A DNA stretch of 64,000 nucleotides from Chrysaora quinquecirrha (taxonomy: Eukaryota; Cnidaria; Scyphozoa; Semaeostomeae; Pelagiidae). The translations under genes and the position numbers were made by a program. This document shows, in pieces, positions 11,650-23,640 of the stretch; within the stretch, counting starts at the first letter, position 1; every line of letters begins with the position of its first letter. The notes under the pieces are model-generated. The model was not told the origin of the DNA, did not search any database, and saw only the letters and a program-made list of their open reading frames with translations. The stretch covers positions 331,973 to 395,972 of the forward strand of contig JACTAT010000107.1 of the NCBI GenBank assembly GCA_014526335.1, in the 5' to 3' direction.

Positions 11650-11945
11650 TTTGGATAAAGAAAATTTTCCCTTGCTCACGTTGTGTTTATGGAAAAAAGA
11701 CCCTTGAAGTCAGGGTGCGTTGTCTTTTGAAAAAAATTACTGAGGCAGGCTAGGTGTTTACGAGAAAAACCATGAAGGCAGGGCACGTTGTGTTTACGAA
11801 AAACAATTTGAAGGCAAGGCACGTTGTTTTTATGAAAAACAAAATTCCTTGAAAAAGGGTACGAAGAATAATAGAAAAAATCCTCTAGTCAGGACACGTG
11901 ATGTTTTTGAAAATAGTAACCAAAATCAGGGTACGTTTAAGCAGG
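11650..11945 (+). repeat. Degenerate 45-60 bp minisatellite
   Basis: About five diverged units share phrases such as 'cagggcacgttgtgtttac' and 'gaaaaac'. Unit lengths vary and the repeat is old. It lies inside the KATNAL2 intron. Confidence 0.55.
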
Positions 11946-13617
11946 ATTATATCAAGATTGCTACATGAAATGGATCAAGCATACCAAGCAAGCACAAGAA
12001 CAAAGATGTCTATTATCCTAGTAGCCTTCTGGTATATGTCCGCAAGCTTTGAAGATAATGAAGACACTTTCAAGAACGGTGACATCAGTATACACAACTA
12101 GGAAAATTTGAGGAGAAAACAACCTTATTCTTACTGTTAAATGGTTATGTTTCATTCTTAGGTTAGGTCGGTATTCGGCGTGTTTTACTGTGTCTAACTG
12201 CATTGCGCCAGGCGAAAATTGATTTTTCATAATTTCTTTATAAATTCCTTTAACGTATTTAAAAGAAAAAGAGAGCGATAATTTTTCAGTTGTGGGGTTT
12301 GAAAAAATCAAATTCAAGTTTTAAGGGACGTTCCGACGTCTAGCGGTCTATATCATAGCGGTTCTACAATGTATTTCAAACAAGAGTTTGCAAATGTTAC
12401 AGATTATCATTTCCATAATTTCATCAACCATTGTCAAGAAAATTTCGTTCAAAACTGCGTGGTTTTGAAAAAGAATTTCAGAAAATCAGCACAATCATAA
12501 ATTATTGCCACGCGGTCAGTGCTTATGATTGAAACTAAACATGAACAGTGAACGGGGAACATTTCAAAGTGCTTGTCAAGCATATTTTTGTCCCACCCAC
12601 CCTGCTTGCTTGGTTTGGGTACATGTCTTTTCTTTCACTCATTTCATGCTTTCGACTAGTGTCTTCGGGCTCTGGTTGTCGGCATGGAAATAGTGTGCTG
12701 GTCTGCGGAAAAAACTTCGTTTCTTCGTCAACCCGCGAAGGGCATTTTGGCATTGGGTTGGCACACTGACTGCCCATTCTGAAGTTCCGATGATGAGAAA
12801 AACATCACCAGAACTCAGTTGATAGACAAGGGTGGCTACACAGCGCTGAGGGACTCCTTTTGCATAGCCAATTTCTATTGCTTCCATGCTGTTATTGCCT
12901 TCCCTGGAACAAATATTAATCATAGCCAAAAGGGTAATAGGGTAATTTAACAGTTTTTCTCAAGCGAATTTAAAAAAAGAATGCGGTGTTTTTTTGTAGA
13001 ATACAAAATGGGCTTTGGATAAACATACTCAACATTATTTTCATCCTTAAAGCTTCTTTTTGCACAGCTGAAATCTGAAAAAATCGAGAGAAGACAATTT
13101 AAAGGTTTTTGTAGAATCGAACACAGCATCACTGACCTCTATTTATATCTACCCGATTTCATCGTCTTGAGGCTTCATTTCCAGCAAACAAAACCATACC
13201 ACATCTAGTACATCATATTTAATGTAGCGCAAACAGAAATAGGCATTTAGTGTATTCCTGAGCGCCCTGATTTAGCGAAATTCGAATATTTTTGGAATTA
13301 TTTCAAAGGTTACTCAAAAAACTCTGTTTGTAAAATAACAGATTTGTTTCACTAGTTACAAAGCGGCTCAGCATTTATATTTAGTTAGTCGAATCTCGTT
13401 TCACCAGATTGATGTTCATATCTTAGGATAGGATATTTCCTCGAACATTTTCGAAATTCCAGGGTTATCAGAGGCCTTTTTCCATATTAGTAGGCTCCCT
13501 GTGACCTCATTAACACCGTAATATATTAGGAAATGAGTGATAGGGATCCGGCAAGAATATGCAAAATAGTGAATAGAATGTTGGCGTAAAGCACAGGAAA
13601 ATACTTTGATATTATAC
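11946..13617. other. Intronic, no confident exon
   Basis: One small KATNAL2 exon is expected between 13618 and 10331 from the exon phases, but I could not pick it out. An open minus-strand frame at about 12640-12905 looks somewhat coding-like but matches nothing I know. Confidence 0.3.
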
Positions 13618-13687
13618 CTTTATGACGCGTTGGCTTCGATATTTTTGGCCATCGGTTGAATTTACTGTAATAGTAAGTTTCATATTC
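13618..13687 (-). CDS. KATNAL2: KATNAL2-like AAA ATPase, N-terminal exon
   Basis: A 70-bp exon with a 'gattatag' acceptor and a 'gtataa' donor. It encodes 'EYETYYYSKFNRWPKISKP', which aligns well with the tyrosine-rich segment that follows the N-terminal LisH-type region of KATNAL2. It joins in frame to the exon at 14296 and ends with one base of the next codon. Confidence 0.8.
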
Positions 13688-14295
13688 CTATAATCAAGCA
13701 AATTTAAAATAGAGTATAAAGAAACACGGAATATTTCACAATGTAGACATGTCGCATATCAAGTAGGAACACTGAAATAATCGAAAAGACTGAGAAACCA
13801 TCCTACGTTTTTTTAAGAACAAGCCAATTCTCTAAATTTTTTTCAGTTTCGAAAGCAAACTGATGAGCGTCGGTAAATCGCGACTGTGATCTAGACAGAT
13901 TATTCTTATGTCCAATTTTTGCTCCATTTTTTAATTGATTAAAATAATTTCTCAACACGGAGCTACTCCTGTAAAGAGACAAAACGGTCCATTTCTTAGT
14001 GTTCACATTACGCTTGTTTTAGAATATTCAAAACTAACGGATATGGGATCAATTAGAGAGAAGTCCCTGTTTCTGTAAATGTTCAGCGTGTGTAAGACAG
14101 CATTTTCAAAAACGTCAGCTTTCGTGTGATGCAAAAAGTTTGACGAAAAGAGCTTTGTTTTTATCCGTTATTGTAGAAAAATAGTAACAACGCACCGTAT
14201 TAACGGTATATAATTGCCTCCATTAAGAGTTAATTCATAAAATGACAAATTCGTGTTGACTAGTTCTGCACTAAGTTTAAAAATTCTTTAGTTAC

Positions 14296-14392
14296 CTGAA
14301 CAATAGTTTGAAGATCAATGTTATCACAGATTTCAAAGCTTTTTCCAGTAATCTTTGCCTCAACTTCGAGAGCTTTCGCAGTATCAAGGTAT
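14296..14392 (-). CDS. KATNAL2: KATNAL2-like AAA ATPase, LisH-region exon
   Basis: A 97-bp exon, 'ccttttag' acceptor and 'gtaact' donor. It encodes 'YLDTAKALEVEAKI' and 'FEICDNIDLQTIVQ', the second half of the N-terminal LisH-like helical region of KATNAL2, which mediates dimerisation or localisation in related katanins. The first base completes a codon begun in an upstream exon that was not found. This is the most N-terminal exon identified. Confidence 0.85.
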
Positions 14393-15560
14393 CTAAAAGG
14401 CAAATAATAAAGTGCAAAATAAAAGCAGCAGGCAGAAAAAATTACAGCATTCCAACGATTTCTAACAGACATTTAAGGCTGAGCATTCAATTTAGAAAAT
14501 GCCAAATTCGTGGTGGCGTAATTCCTTTCCTTTCTTTATTTAGTTTTTATAATAGCTAAATATATGAAGCTAATTCATACCAACCTAAATACGTGCACAA
14601 ATGTGTAACTAAAGATATGAAAGTTAACTACAGTAACAACTATCCATGACTTTTGAATAGATAAAGAAATAACAAAATAAACTAATAACATAGCAATGTT
14701 TTGTAATACGAAAGTCGTATCCAATATTTGGTAATCAAAATTTGGTCAAAACTCTAGCAAAAGCTTTGGCAAAAGCTTGCAACTGCATTTGCCTCTTTAC
14801 AGTTAGATTTAAAGCTTTGATGAAAACCTTGCGCAGAATTGCTTGCTTTTATTTCATTCGATATCAAATTCCGCGAAGAACTGCCTCTGTTTGTCAATGT
14901 GTCAAGACCATTTCTATTTGCAAATTAAGTCTGTTGACTACAAAATGGGATGACCTCAAATTACTTTCTTACCTGTCTTCTGGACGATGAACTCGTTATT
15001 TCATCGTTCTTTCAACTATATTCATGGTTCATTGATTCGACAGACCTAGTCAGAAACATTATCGAACATCCGCGTATCCACGATTTTAAAGCTGATCTGA
15101 TCGTAAAGTCAATTAATTGAGAGATTTTCTCCACTGACAAATAAATCCTTATTTCCTGCTAATAAGACTGGTATATCTCGTACGTCATAGTGCAATAACA
15201 GGACATGGCTTAGATAACGCATGGAGTTGCACTTAACAGCAACAAAATAAGCAGGAATGAAATCAAAATTAAATCAACAGATATGCTTCTAATGACAAAA
15301 TCAGAAACCACACAACACTACACCTACCCCTCCCTTAAAAGAAGGTGCGGTATGTAGGTGCTAATGTGCTACAGGATTCCAAAAGCAAACTGAGGGTCGA
15401 TGGTCTGAAGGAGATTTGGAGGTCTGGCAGTACCCCTTCAAACGTTCCTTGGGTCAACCCCATCGTGGTTCATCTTCAACTGGTTCCCCGGAGCGAAGAT
15501 AAAACTGGTCGTCTCGTCTCTGAAATGAAATTGAGTGAACTAGCAGGCCTTTGGCCACGG
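14393..15560. other. No gene recognised
   Basis: The first KATNAL2 exon, with the start codon, should lie upstream of 14392 on the minus strand, but I could not identify it here. No other conserved coding is seen. Confidence 0.35.
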
Positions 15561-15564
15561 AAAT

Positions 15565-16212
15565 GGGACAAACTTTGACGACGTTATGATGGGTAACTAG
15601 TGACCTTCCCTTGATGGATATCAACTTATAGTTAACCCACACCGAGAGGATAACTTGTAAGGATCTGTCCATCTTTTACCGAATTTCTAGTGTTTTGGGC
15701 GCCAACGCCACACAGTCTGTCTAGGTTTGAAAAGTTGCCAATCTCTCTTGCTGTTATATTGACCGGCTTGTTTAGATCTAGCAGCTGCGAAATTAAGGCG
15801 AGTTAACTGGTTAGAGTGTTGTATAGCATTTCTAAGAGATTGGGTATAACCTGATTTAATTGTTTGGCTGCGAAGAGGAACCCTTAACTCCAGCTGGGCG
15901 CCCGAATAGCATCTCATAGGGAGAAATACCTTTTGACTCTTGGGCAATTGTGTTCTATGCAAAGATTGCTTGGTCCAGCCACTCATCCCAATCTAATTGA
16001 CACTCAGCTGTAAAACTGGAAATAATGCCTCGCAATGTTTGATTTAGCAACTCCACTAGTAAACTAGTCCGTCACACTGATGGTGGTAAGCAGTGGTCCT
16101 AGTTTTCTAGACTTCCATGATATTTTAGATTTCATGTATTATGTGATTTAACAATTACGGCCCTGAGAGAAATTGAAGACAACTGGAGGACCAAAGCGCG
16201 AAAACACCTTGG
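15565..16212 (-). mobile_element. Gypsy-type LTR retrotransposon integrase, decayed
   Basis: On the minus strand, across several frames, there are successive integrase phrases: 'RFGPPVVF' and a SQGRN phrase near 16200, 'TTAYHHQCDGL' near 16080, 'DWDEWLDQAIF' near 15985, then 'LELRVPLRSQ' and a TVWRWRPK phrase, then 'GRSLVTHHNVVK' near 15620. Order and spacing match the catalytic core to C-terminal region of Gypsy/Metaviridae integrases, which insert the cDNA into the host chromosome. Stops and frameshifts abound. I saw no RT, RNase H, protease or LTRs nearby, so this is an isolated old fragment. Confidence 0.75.
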
Positions 16213-16230
16213 AGACAAGACTTGTCATTA

Positions 16231-16498
16231 CAATGTTGATTTCAAATTTATAAGGGATTTGACCGTGAATAAGGAATAAAGGTGTAAAATTTCACCCAGA
16301 GTGATTTTTCACGGTCAAGTCCTTCATAAATTTTCAAGCCTTTAATCGCTATAAAACAAGCATTGTACGGATAAGAGGCGTAACAATTTCCCTCAACTCT
16401 AGAATGAATGTGCTTAATCTGAATCTTGGGTCCAAATTATTGTACGAAGAAATTATCGCAAATTTTGAAAACGAGGCCTCTAGTTGAAAAGGTGTATA
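16231..16498. mobile_element. Palindromic MITE, copy 2 (left arm shortened)
   Basis: It contains 'gatttgaccgtgaa' and its complement around the centre, and a full right arm ending 'agttgaaaaggtgtat'. The left arm is reduced. It belongs to the same family as 3792-4211. Confidence 0.7.
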
Positions 16499-18171
16499 TA
16501 TTCTTGCATGCTGTGTACGCTTTGTATCCTTGTATGACATTATCAGCTAACCTTGTGCTTGGAATTTAGTAAAAAAGATAAATGTTTTGTATTTTACTAA
16601 TTTTACTGTTTTACTGCTTGTGAGCTGCTTGTGGTCTTTCGTCCATTGATGCCTGATTTAACGTGCAGGGCACACAGAGCCAGAGATTGACGGAATAGTA
16701 ATATTAGCCACGTAAAAGAAAAGAAAGTGGTTCAGATAAATTCTAAATAAGGAGAAAATTGTGTTGAGAAGAGATGAGTAGCGGGCTAAGAAAAGTTTAC
16801 ACGGGGGTTAATCGACGGAAGATTCAAACTGTCCCAACAAGATAAACGGGACAAGCAGACCCCTAGGGTGCTAGAACAGGTCATACCGATCTTACCGGTT
16901 TTTTATTCACAGTTGGCATGTGCAGAAGCGCATGTGGAGAGCCTTCACTCACCTCGGTCTAATCATTCGGTATACGCTTTTTCAAAAGCACGAACATTGG
17001 AGGACATGGAAAATCAAAGATTTCACAACTTTTGAAGGAGGACGATATTGCTGTATCTCGAGGGATTTTGGTTCTATTGGATCTCTATACAGATGACAAT
17101 AACATCTTGGGTGAGGAATTTCCAATTATCTTACTTCGGTTAGGTACCTGTACGGACCTTTACCTTTTCTTGGCCACGAAGTTGAAGGTCACTCTATGCT
17201 TTCCATCTATTCTTGCATCGTCGTTGTCGATCCTCGGGTTATTCCGACGTTGAAATTTGCGCTACCTATTCTTTCTTTTCAAAAGTTTTTGTTTTCGATA
17301 CTGCAATTAATTATTTGATCCTTTATCGCGTGGTTTTCTTTTCAAACGCAACAACACCCATGCACATCACATCCCATGCAGCTGCCCTGGTATGGCCTAG
17401 GGCCTAAAAATCGTTACCTATATAGCTTCTTTCGCCTAGATATAAAAAATAGACGTCACACACCACTTAATCACTGTCGTTCAATAATGCATGTCTTCTC
17501 AACGAGGAGACACGCCCATTCAAATGGCATGCTGTAAAGCAGCGTCAAGCGGCAGTACAAAGGTCGCATTGCGGGTAGACCCTTGAACGGTGAAGGGTTT
17601 TTGCTTATTTTTCTTGGGGTACCTTACCCCAAGTTTGATTTGAAACGTTGGTCCATTTTTCAAAGTATCTATCAATAGTCTGCTTTGTTTATGGTTGGGA
17701 GCCTTGGCAGTCTCTCTGTATGGAGCCCACTGCACACGTCATTATTACCAAGGGTTCAACCCCATGACGGGGCACATTAGTGCCGGAACGCAACTTTGCT
17801 GCTGCCCCTGTTAGCAGACCCAATGATTCCTATTAATGCATGCATAGAGCGCATGTGTTATCATAAAAAATGTTGTATTATTCCATCCATTAAAATTTTT
17901 TAATCTTGGCCCTTACCTTGACAGCGCCCACCGAACAGGGTGGTCTTTTGGCAAATGTCTATGCTAGTATTTGACATGGTTTTGACAAATGTTACCGGAA
18001 CTGATCTATCAGTGTTTCACAGCAAATGGAGGGTCAATTCACAACATTGGGGTTTCTGTTTTATACCTAAACTTATTACCCATGCTTTGACAAGTTATGA
18101 CATTGGTTCTAACTGCTGAGATTCTAAAGTAATACGTAATACAATGTCAAATGTAGTGTCCCAACAGCAAG

Positions 18172-18172
<1 letters not shown>
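16499..18172. other. No gene recognised
   Basis: I found no coding motifs, splice-linked exons or obvious repeats here. Open frames of 60-75 codons look random. Confidence 0.35.
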
Positions 18173-18245
<73 letters not shown>

Positions 18246-18250
18246 TATTT
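18173..18250. repeat. (ATT)n microsatellite
   Basis: About 24 nearly perfect ATT triplets. Confidence 0.95.
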
Positions 18251-18609
18251 ACATTAGGTACTAGGAAATAATAGCTAATATCAAACATAGGTAATTGAAA
18301 CCTACTAGTAAGCAAATACAGAAAAACAAAAAAACTTGCAAGGTTTACAAAAATTAGAAGGAAAGAAGTCAATAGCTGTAATTAAGTCAAAAAACATACT
18401 TGAGGTATATATGACTGTCATCAATTTCCTACAGTTGGTCAAATTTTCAAATTTCGAATTTAGATAGTCAAAATATCTGTTTGTAGTTGATCAAAAGATC
18501 AGTGACGATCAAAAATGACCTGTTATTTCAAAGCCGTATCCATACAATATGAGGCAAAAAAACCACCGAAATAGTGAGTATCAACCACAGACCACAGACA
18601 GCAAAAGAA

Positions 18610-19325
18610 TGTCACCGCATCAAGCATAATAACCAACCACAGTAGTGCTTATCCACCACAGTACGCAAAAAAACCCGCCACAACAAGCATAATAACCCAC
18701 CACAGTAGTGCTTATCCGCCACAGTACGCAAAAACCCCACCACAACAAGCATAATAACCCACCACATCAAGCATAATAACCCACCACAGCAGTGCTTATC
18801 CACCACAGTACGCAAAAAACCCCACCACAACAAGCATAATAACCCACCACATTAAGCATAATAACCCACCACAGTAGTGCTTATCCACCACAGTAAGCAA
18901 AAAACCCCACCACAACAAGCATAATAACCCACCACAGTACGCATAATAACCCACCACAGTAGAGCTTATCCACCACAGTACGCAAAAAGCCCCACCACAA
19001 CAAGCATAATAACCCACCACAGTACGCATAATAACCCACCACAGTAGAGCTTATCCACCACAGTACGCAAAAAACCCCACCACGTCAAGCATAATAACCC
19101 ACCACAGTACGCATAATAACCCACCACAGTAGAGCTTATCCACCACAGTACGCAAAAAACCCCACCACAACAAGCATAATAACCCACCACAGTACGCATA
19201 ATAACCAACCACAGTACGCATGATAACCCACCACAGTAAGCATAATAACCCACCACAGTAGAGCTTATCCACCACAGTACGCAAAAAACCTCACCACAGT
19301 ACGCAAAATACACCACCACAGTAGT
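18610..19325 (-). repeat. Satellite 1: CCACCACAGTA monomers, 85-bp higher-order repeat
   Basis: Tandem sub-monomers of 22 and 19 bp each start CCACCAC. The order 22+19+22+22 repeats with a period of 85 bp: the phrase 'gtacgcataataac' recurs at 18937, 19022 and 19107. On the minus strand the array gives overlapping Cys/Trp/Val/Gly-rich open frames up to 131 codons. These arise because the repeat lacks stops, and they should not be called genes. A related array lies at 41877-42447. Confidence 0.9.
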
Positions 19326-19359
19326 GCGTATAGATTCGCTAGCGTGAAAATTGTGACAC

Positions 19360-20410
19360 ACAGAAGAATAAATTTTTTCATTATGACACTATATCATTTG
19401 ATACATGGTCAAAACAGTGAGATACAAGTTAAAAATTGAAATTAAAAATCAAAAGTAATAACAAGCTAAGAATTTTTTGGGTGGACAAATTAATTAAAAT
19501 ATTGAAGTTTTTTGAGATAAATAGAAATATAAAGATGAAGGTTTATTTTATTGAAGTTCAGCCTCGCGACCACACAGCACAATTGAAAACGAGGGGCAAA
19601 TCACTCCAAAAAATCTCGTCCACTTTTTGAAAAATCCTATTGCTATTTTGAAAATCCTTTCATAATTTTCAGGAAATTCTATTGTTCTTTTGTGAAAATC
19701 CCAAAAATCTCGTCCAGTTATAAGGAAAGTGATTTGCCCTTGGTGGAAAAATAAGGAAATATGCAATTGGAGTACGAGTAGCGAAGGAATGACCTGTGTA
19801 ATACAAGGGGGATTGCTGCAAAAAGGTGATTTCGTGATTGTAGGAATGCAAAGTTGTGCCAAGTTTAGCAGAAGAAAGTATGAGAAGTTGAAAATGAATG
19901 AATGCATAGCCTGAACCGAACCAAAAGAAAGGGACTATAATTAAGAGGTCTTCTTGTACTAAAATAGGTACCAAACACATTCATAGACTTCAAATTCTAA
20001 ATCCTACAACATTTTACTGATTTTACGTTTCTGAGTACTGTTGTAATTCTTTCATCAGGAACTGTATGTAGTGTGCGAAAGCCCCCAAACCATATTCATA
20101 AAATCACAAAATTCACAAAATTTGGGGATTTTTATTTAACATAAGAAACGCTACCAAATGTTTAAAGAGCAAAGTTTCTTATAGAAAAAAAGAAAATAAG
20201 TGTATCTTTGACACAACAAAACTCAAGAATGTAAAGTTAAACTGCGTAATAAATTCCAAATATTAAATTCAATTTCGATCCCAAATTGTCCTAAAATTTC
20301 CAAGAAGATTTTGTTTTCATGTATCATTAAATAGGTATGTTTTTGTTCTCAAGTTGGAATATCTCTAATTGAGGCAAAAACCATGAATCAAGATGCAAAA
20401 TACAGAACAA
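19360..20410 (+). mobile_element. Fold-back type element X, copy i
   Basis: Block 19375-19910 is the reverse complement of 49455-49985, and block 19960-20400 is the reverse complement of 44320-44765, with high similarity. This copy links the two blocks that are separate in the other copies. Satellite 1 abuts its left end at 'attgtgacacac', the point where copies ii and iii continue into a different block and a GGGAAC minisatellite. I see no transposase. The open frames in it share no known motifs. Confidence 0.65.
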
Positions 20411-20756
20411 TCTTAAGAGAGAAGACAAAACACATCGTTCGTCTTGTCTCTGTTTGTATAAAAGGATGCGATTTGATTTGAAATTTATAAATTTGAGCTT
20501 GTTGATCCCCGAAGTTTCATTTCTAATTTACCTCTCTTGATAAAGGACAGAAACCAAAAACGTTTCATGATTTCAAATATAGTGAACAGCAAGGCTTGAC
20601 GTAGGACATGTTGGATACCGTTCTTTAAAACGGAAAAGGCGTCGCAATGGCCGCGACTCCTGTTAAATTATACAGTGTGAAGCCAGTTAATTCATCCTGC
20701 AGGTTTTGTAAAATTGACTTCATCTCAAGGAAAAAATCGCCACATATAAAATTTAA
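20411..20756. other. No gene recognised
   Basis: Unique-looking sequence between element X and the large inverted-repeat unit. It ends in TTAA directly before the repeat tip. Confidence 0.4.
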
Positions 20757-21045
20757 AGACAGGGAAAATACCGTACCAAACTAAACTTAGGTGTTGTCAA
20801 ACTTCTGAAAACGGTTTTGTGATCCTTTGCGGCTGGAGAATATGAATCCGCCAGAAACCAATCAAAATTTCACTTCCGGTCACGTGGGCAGCTCATTAAA
20901 TAATTAACGGTCAAGTAAAAATGAAAGTTGAGCAATTTCAAATCTGTTTGCACAATTGGATAGACCATCTAAAAATATGCAAAAAAGTATCAAACAACAA
21001 CGCCCTAGCACTTACAGTCTTTGTGATATTGAGTGTCAAAAGTTC
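20757..21045. repeat. Left outer inverted repeat of the 6.9-kb unit
   Basis: It is the reverse complement of 27407-27695 over about 290 bp with few differences. The tip is 'agacagggaaaataccgtac'. The match stops sharply at both outer edges: TTAA lies just outside on the left, ATTA on the right, so no clean target duplication is seen. It continues, after the PLE insertion, with the arm at 24876-25445. Confidence 0.85.
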
Positions 21046-23592
21046 ATTGCGATGAATAGCGGAATCATTTTCGGGCATACTTAAAAGCTTTTTCGTCTGA
21101 CACTCCTCAGAGTATGAACGTCAGAAACAGACCGAAACAATAGACTAAGGCGGAATTTATACCCAGATGCGGCTCGAAATGCACCAATCAGAAAGAACGA
21201 AAAGCTGAATTGGCATTGTGTTTTAAACACCAATCAGCTGGTCGGATACAGCGGGAGGACCAATGAATTATTTGAAGAGTCCAAGTGAGAAAACGAACTC
21301 TTTCTGTCTACACAGAACCGGCCTTTTGGTTTTGATGTAGACAGATTCCAAAACCCCTAAGTGAAACAAAGATCTTGCTTTGCCAATGATTCTGAAAAAT
21401 CCTCGCTGTAATTTTCCGCACAAATCGGGTTATCGAGTAGATGTTGTCCTATGGCAGAATCATGTTTAAGACTAGGTTGTTGTTTAGACCCACGGGGTGG
21501 TTGCTCTCTTTGCCGAAAATTATGCAGACGAATGTTAGTAGGGACATGCTGCTTTATCCTATCACCTAATCTCTGGGAAGTACGACCTACGTACCTGGCA
21601 TCACACCGGCACGAGAATTCATAAATGACCAAACTTTTTGTGTGGTAGGTACGCAATCCTTTTGAATGGATGGTAGAACTTTCCGAGTGCCAAAAACTAA
21701 CCGAGGGTTGGCAGCAGCGAAGCACTTAGTAATGGCCTTTTAATTTGACTTTCGAATCGCAATGAGACGTTTCCTATCCAAGGCATTTTAGGTAAACAGG
21801 GCACTTTTGCGGACCATACTTTTATCAGCCGAAAACTTGCGATCTTCTTGCGAAAACAATCCGAAATGACGTCCTCAGGGTAACCGTTTTCAATGAGAAT
21901 AGACCGTATTTTATCCAATTCCGAATCAAGCCGAGATTTAGAGCAAATCATAAGTGCCCGATGAACTAGCGTGTTGATGAGGTTAATTTTCCTCTGTTTT
22001 GGACTAAAGGAATCCCACCGTGTATAGAGGCCGCTAAAGGTTGGTTTCCTATATATACTGGTGAGAAATCCAGTAGCAGTGTTTTCAACAAAGACGTCGA
22101 GAAACGGCAAAGAGTTGTTTTGCTCCTTTTCGAAAGTAAATTTTAGAGACGGATGCAAGGCGTTGAGTTTTGGAGGAAAACGTTACAATCGGACTCTTTT
22201 TTGAAAATGGCGAAAGTGTCATCAACATATCGAAAATAAACCGGAGGTTTTGATGTGGAGCCGAAAAGTTGACCTTCGTAGAAACCAACAAAGATGTTTG
22301 CTAGCGCTGGTCCCAATGGGCTCCCCATGGCGACTCCGTCCCTTTGTCGGTACATCTCATTGTTGAAGCTGAACTCTACCGACCTGGTAGCAGACTCCAT
22401 CAATTCGACAAATACCTCCTCAGGGAACGGCGGACTGACAAGTTCACCCCGGTATAGAGCTCTAGCGCAAATCCCGATAGTCTCATCCAAAGGTACGTTA
22501 GTGAAAAGGCTGCTGATGTCGAAGGAACACATAAACGATTTTGTCGGGTCTAACTGAAGGTTTTGAATAACGTTAGCAAAAGAAAAAGAATCCGAAATAC
22601 AATTTTTAGAATAAAGTTCCAAAACAGGTGCTAAAATTTCCGAAAGCCATTTAGCAAGCTCATGTTGAGCTGAACCAACCATAGATAGAATAGGCCTAAG
22701 AGGGACGTTGGGTTTGTGAGTTTTAGGTAGACCATACATCCGTGGACGCTGCGAACCCGTTGGTCGGATCCTATCGTAAATTTCTTGAGTCAATAGTTTT
22801 TTCTTGACCAATTCAAGCAACCGTTTTTGAAGTTTCTGCTCTATTTTAGCCGTTTCTAATCGACGTTGCCTAATTTTTCAAGCTTTTTTCATCATTGAGC
22901 ACGTCGCCCATTTTCAAAATATAGTTATTTTGGTTCAAAATAACGACCACAGATCCTTTATCAGGTTTTGTGATAAGAATCTGTTTGTTGTTACGGAGGA
23001 ATTTGATCGCTTGAAAATGTTCCCTATGCATATAAAAATCCGTGAGGTCGATAGGTGTGCCACAATAAGCATGAGCAACATCGCTTAAACGGGATTTTAG
23101 TGAGCTAAGCTCTTCTTCCGAAACTGGCTTAAGCCTGGTTAGTTGAGTGTGAAGAATTTCGAACTCAGCAAAAGCTCCTCTCTGTTTATATTTTGAGGTG
23201 GAATACAAAATTCTAAACCGTGTCCTAATACAAATTCTTCAGCTTCAGAGAGAGTAATCCGAAAGATTTAAAATATGCTTTTTAGAGTCACTCAACAAAC
23301 CGCCGAAACGTTTCTTAACAAGCAAAGCGAGGTTCCTATGGTGTTTGTTTTTTGTAGCTTTTTCTGTCCGCTGGTCAATTTCAGAAATGTAGCGGCTGAA
23401 CCGAACCATGTCGAAAAATGAGAGAAAAGTGCGAATTTTTGACCATTGGCGTTGATATGATTTTTTAAGTTGTAGAAGGCTAGTTTTGGCCTTCTGAATT
23501 TCGTCCTTAAGAAAAGCACGCTCAATGGTAGGGCTTTGTCGAGCACGAGACCTAGAAATGCGAGCAGTGATAAATTTAGGAACAACCCGATT
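21046..23592 (-). mobile_element. Penelope-like element, nearly full length (minus copy)
   Basis: Reading down the minus strand across frameshifts: an N-terminal coiled segment (23590-23280), 'GLEFCIPP', a 'ITKPDKGSVVVIL' phrase (~22950), RT motifs with 'RPILSMVGSAQHELAKWL', 'SSLFTNVPLDETIG', 'GVAMGSPLGPALANIFVG' and the catalytic 'YVDDTF' (~22210), the thumb with 'PTFSGLYTRWDS', then a GIY-YIG endonuclease with IYEF...YVGRT (~21600), and a C-terminal tail. PLEs copy RNA into DNA at nicks made by the GIY-YIG domain. At least four frameshifts make it inactive. A hammerhead motif follows at 21076-21116. It lies head-to-head with the truncated copy at 23641. Confidence 0.9.
21076..21116 (-). ncRNA. 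Hammerhead ribozyme motif, minus PLE copy
   Basis: Minus-strand order: CATACT, CTGAGGA, stem II GTGTCAGAC, GAAA, a palindromic AAAGCTTTT segment, then AGTATG. CATACT pairs with AGTATG (six pairs) as stem I. It matches the plus-copy motif at 24774 except for one fewer A. Confidence 0.65.
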
Positions 23593-23640
23593 AGCTAAAC
23601 ATAATTCATAAAATAAAATAGAATCATAAAATAAAATAAA
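23593..23640. other. A-rich junction of the head-to-head PLE pair
   Basis: A short stretch rich in 'ataaaataaaat' phrases separates the 5' end of the minus PLE from the truncated start of the plus PLE. It may mark a template switch or microhomology joining. Confidence 0.5.

Noticed and set aside
12639..12929. 96-codon minus-strand frame with possible acceptor
   Set aside because: No family motif and no matching donor; does not fit KATNAL2 phase or sequence.
18610..19325. CRISPR-like alternation of repeats
   Set aside because: The units are contiguous 19-22 bp satellite monomers with no unique spacers, in a eukaryotic context.
18612..19361. Long Cys/Trp-rich open frames on the minus strand
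   Set aside because: They are products of satellite 1, whose units lack stop codons; frames shift with unit length and have no other support.
19960..20080. Hammerhead-like CTGATGA...GAAAC on the minus strand of element X
   Set aside because: The bases between CTGATGA and GAAAC do not form a stem II closed by G-C, and flanking stem I pairing is not seen.
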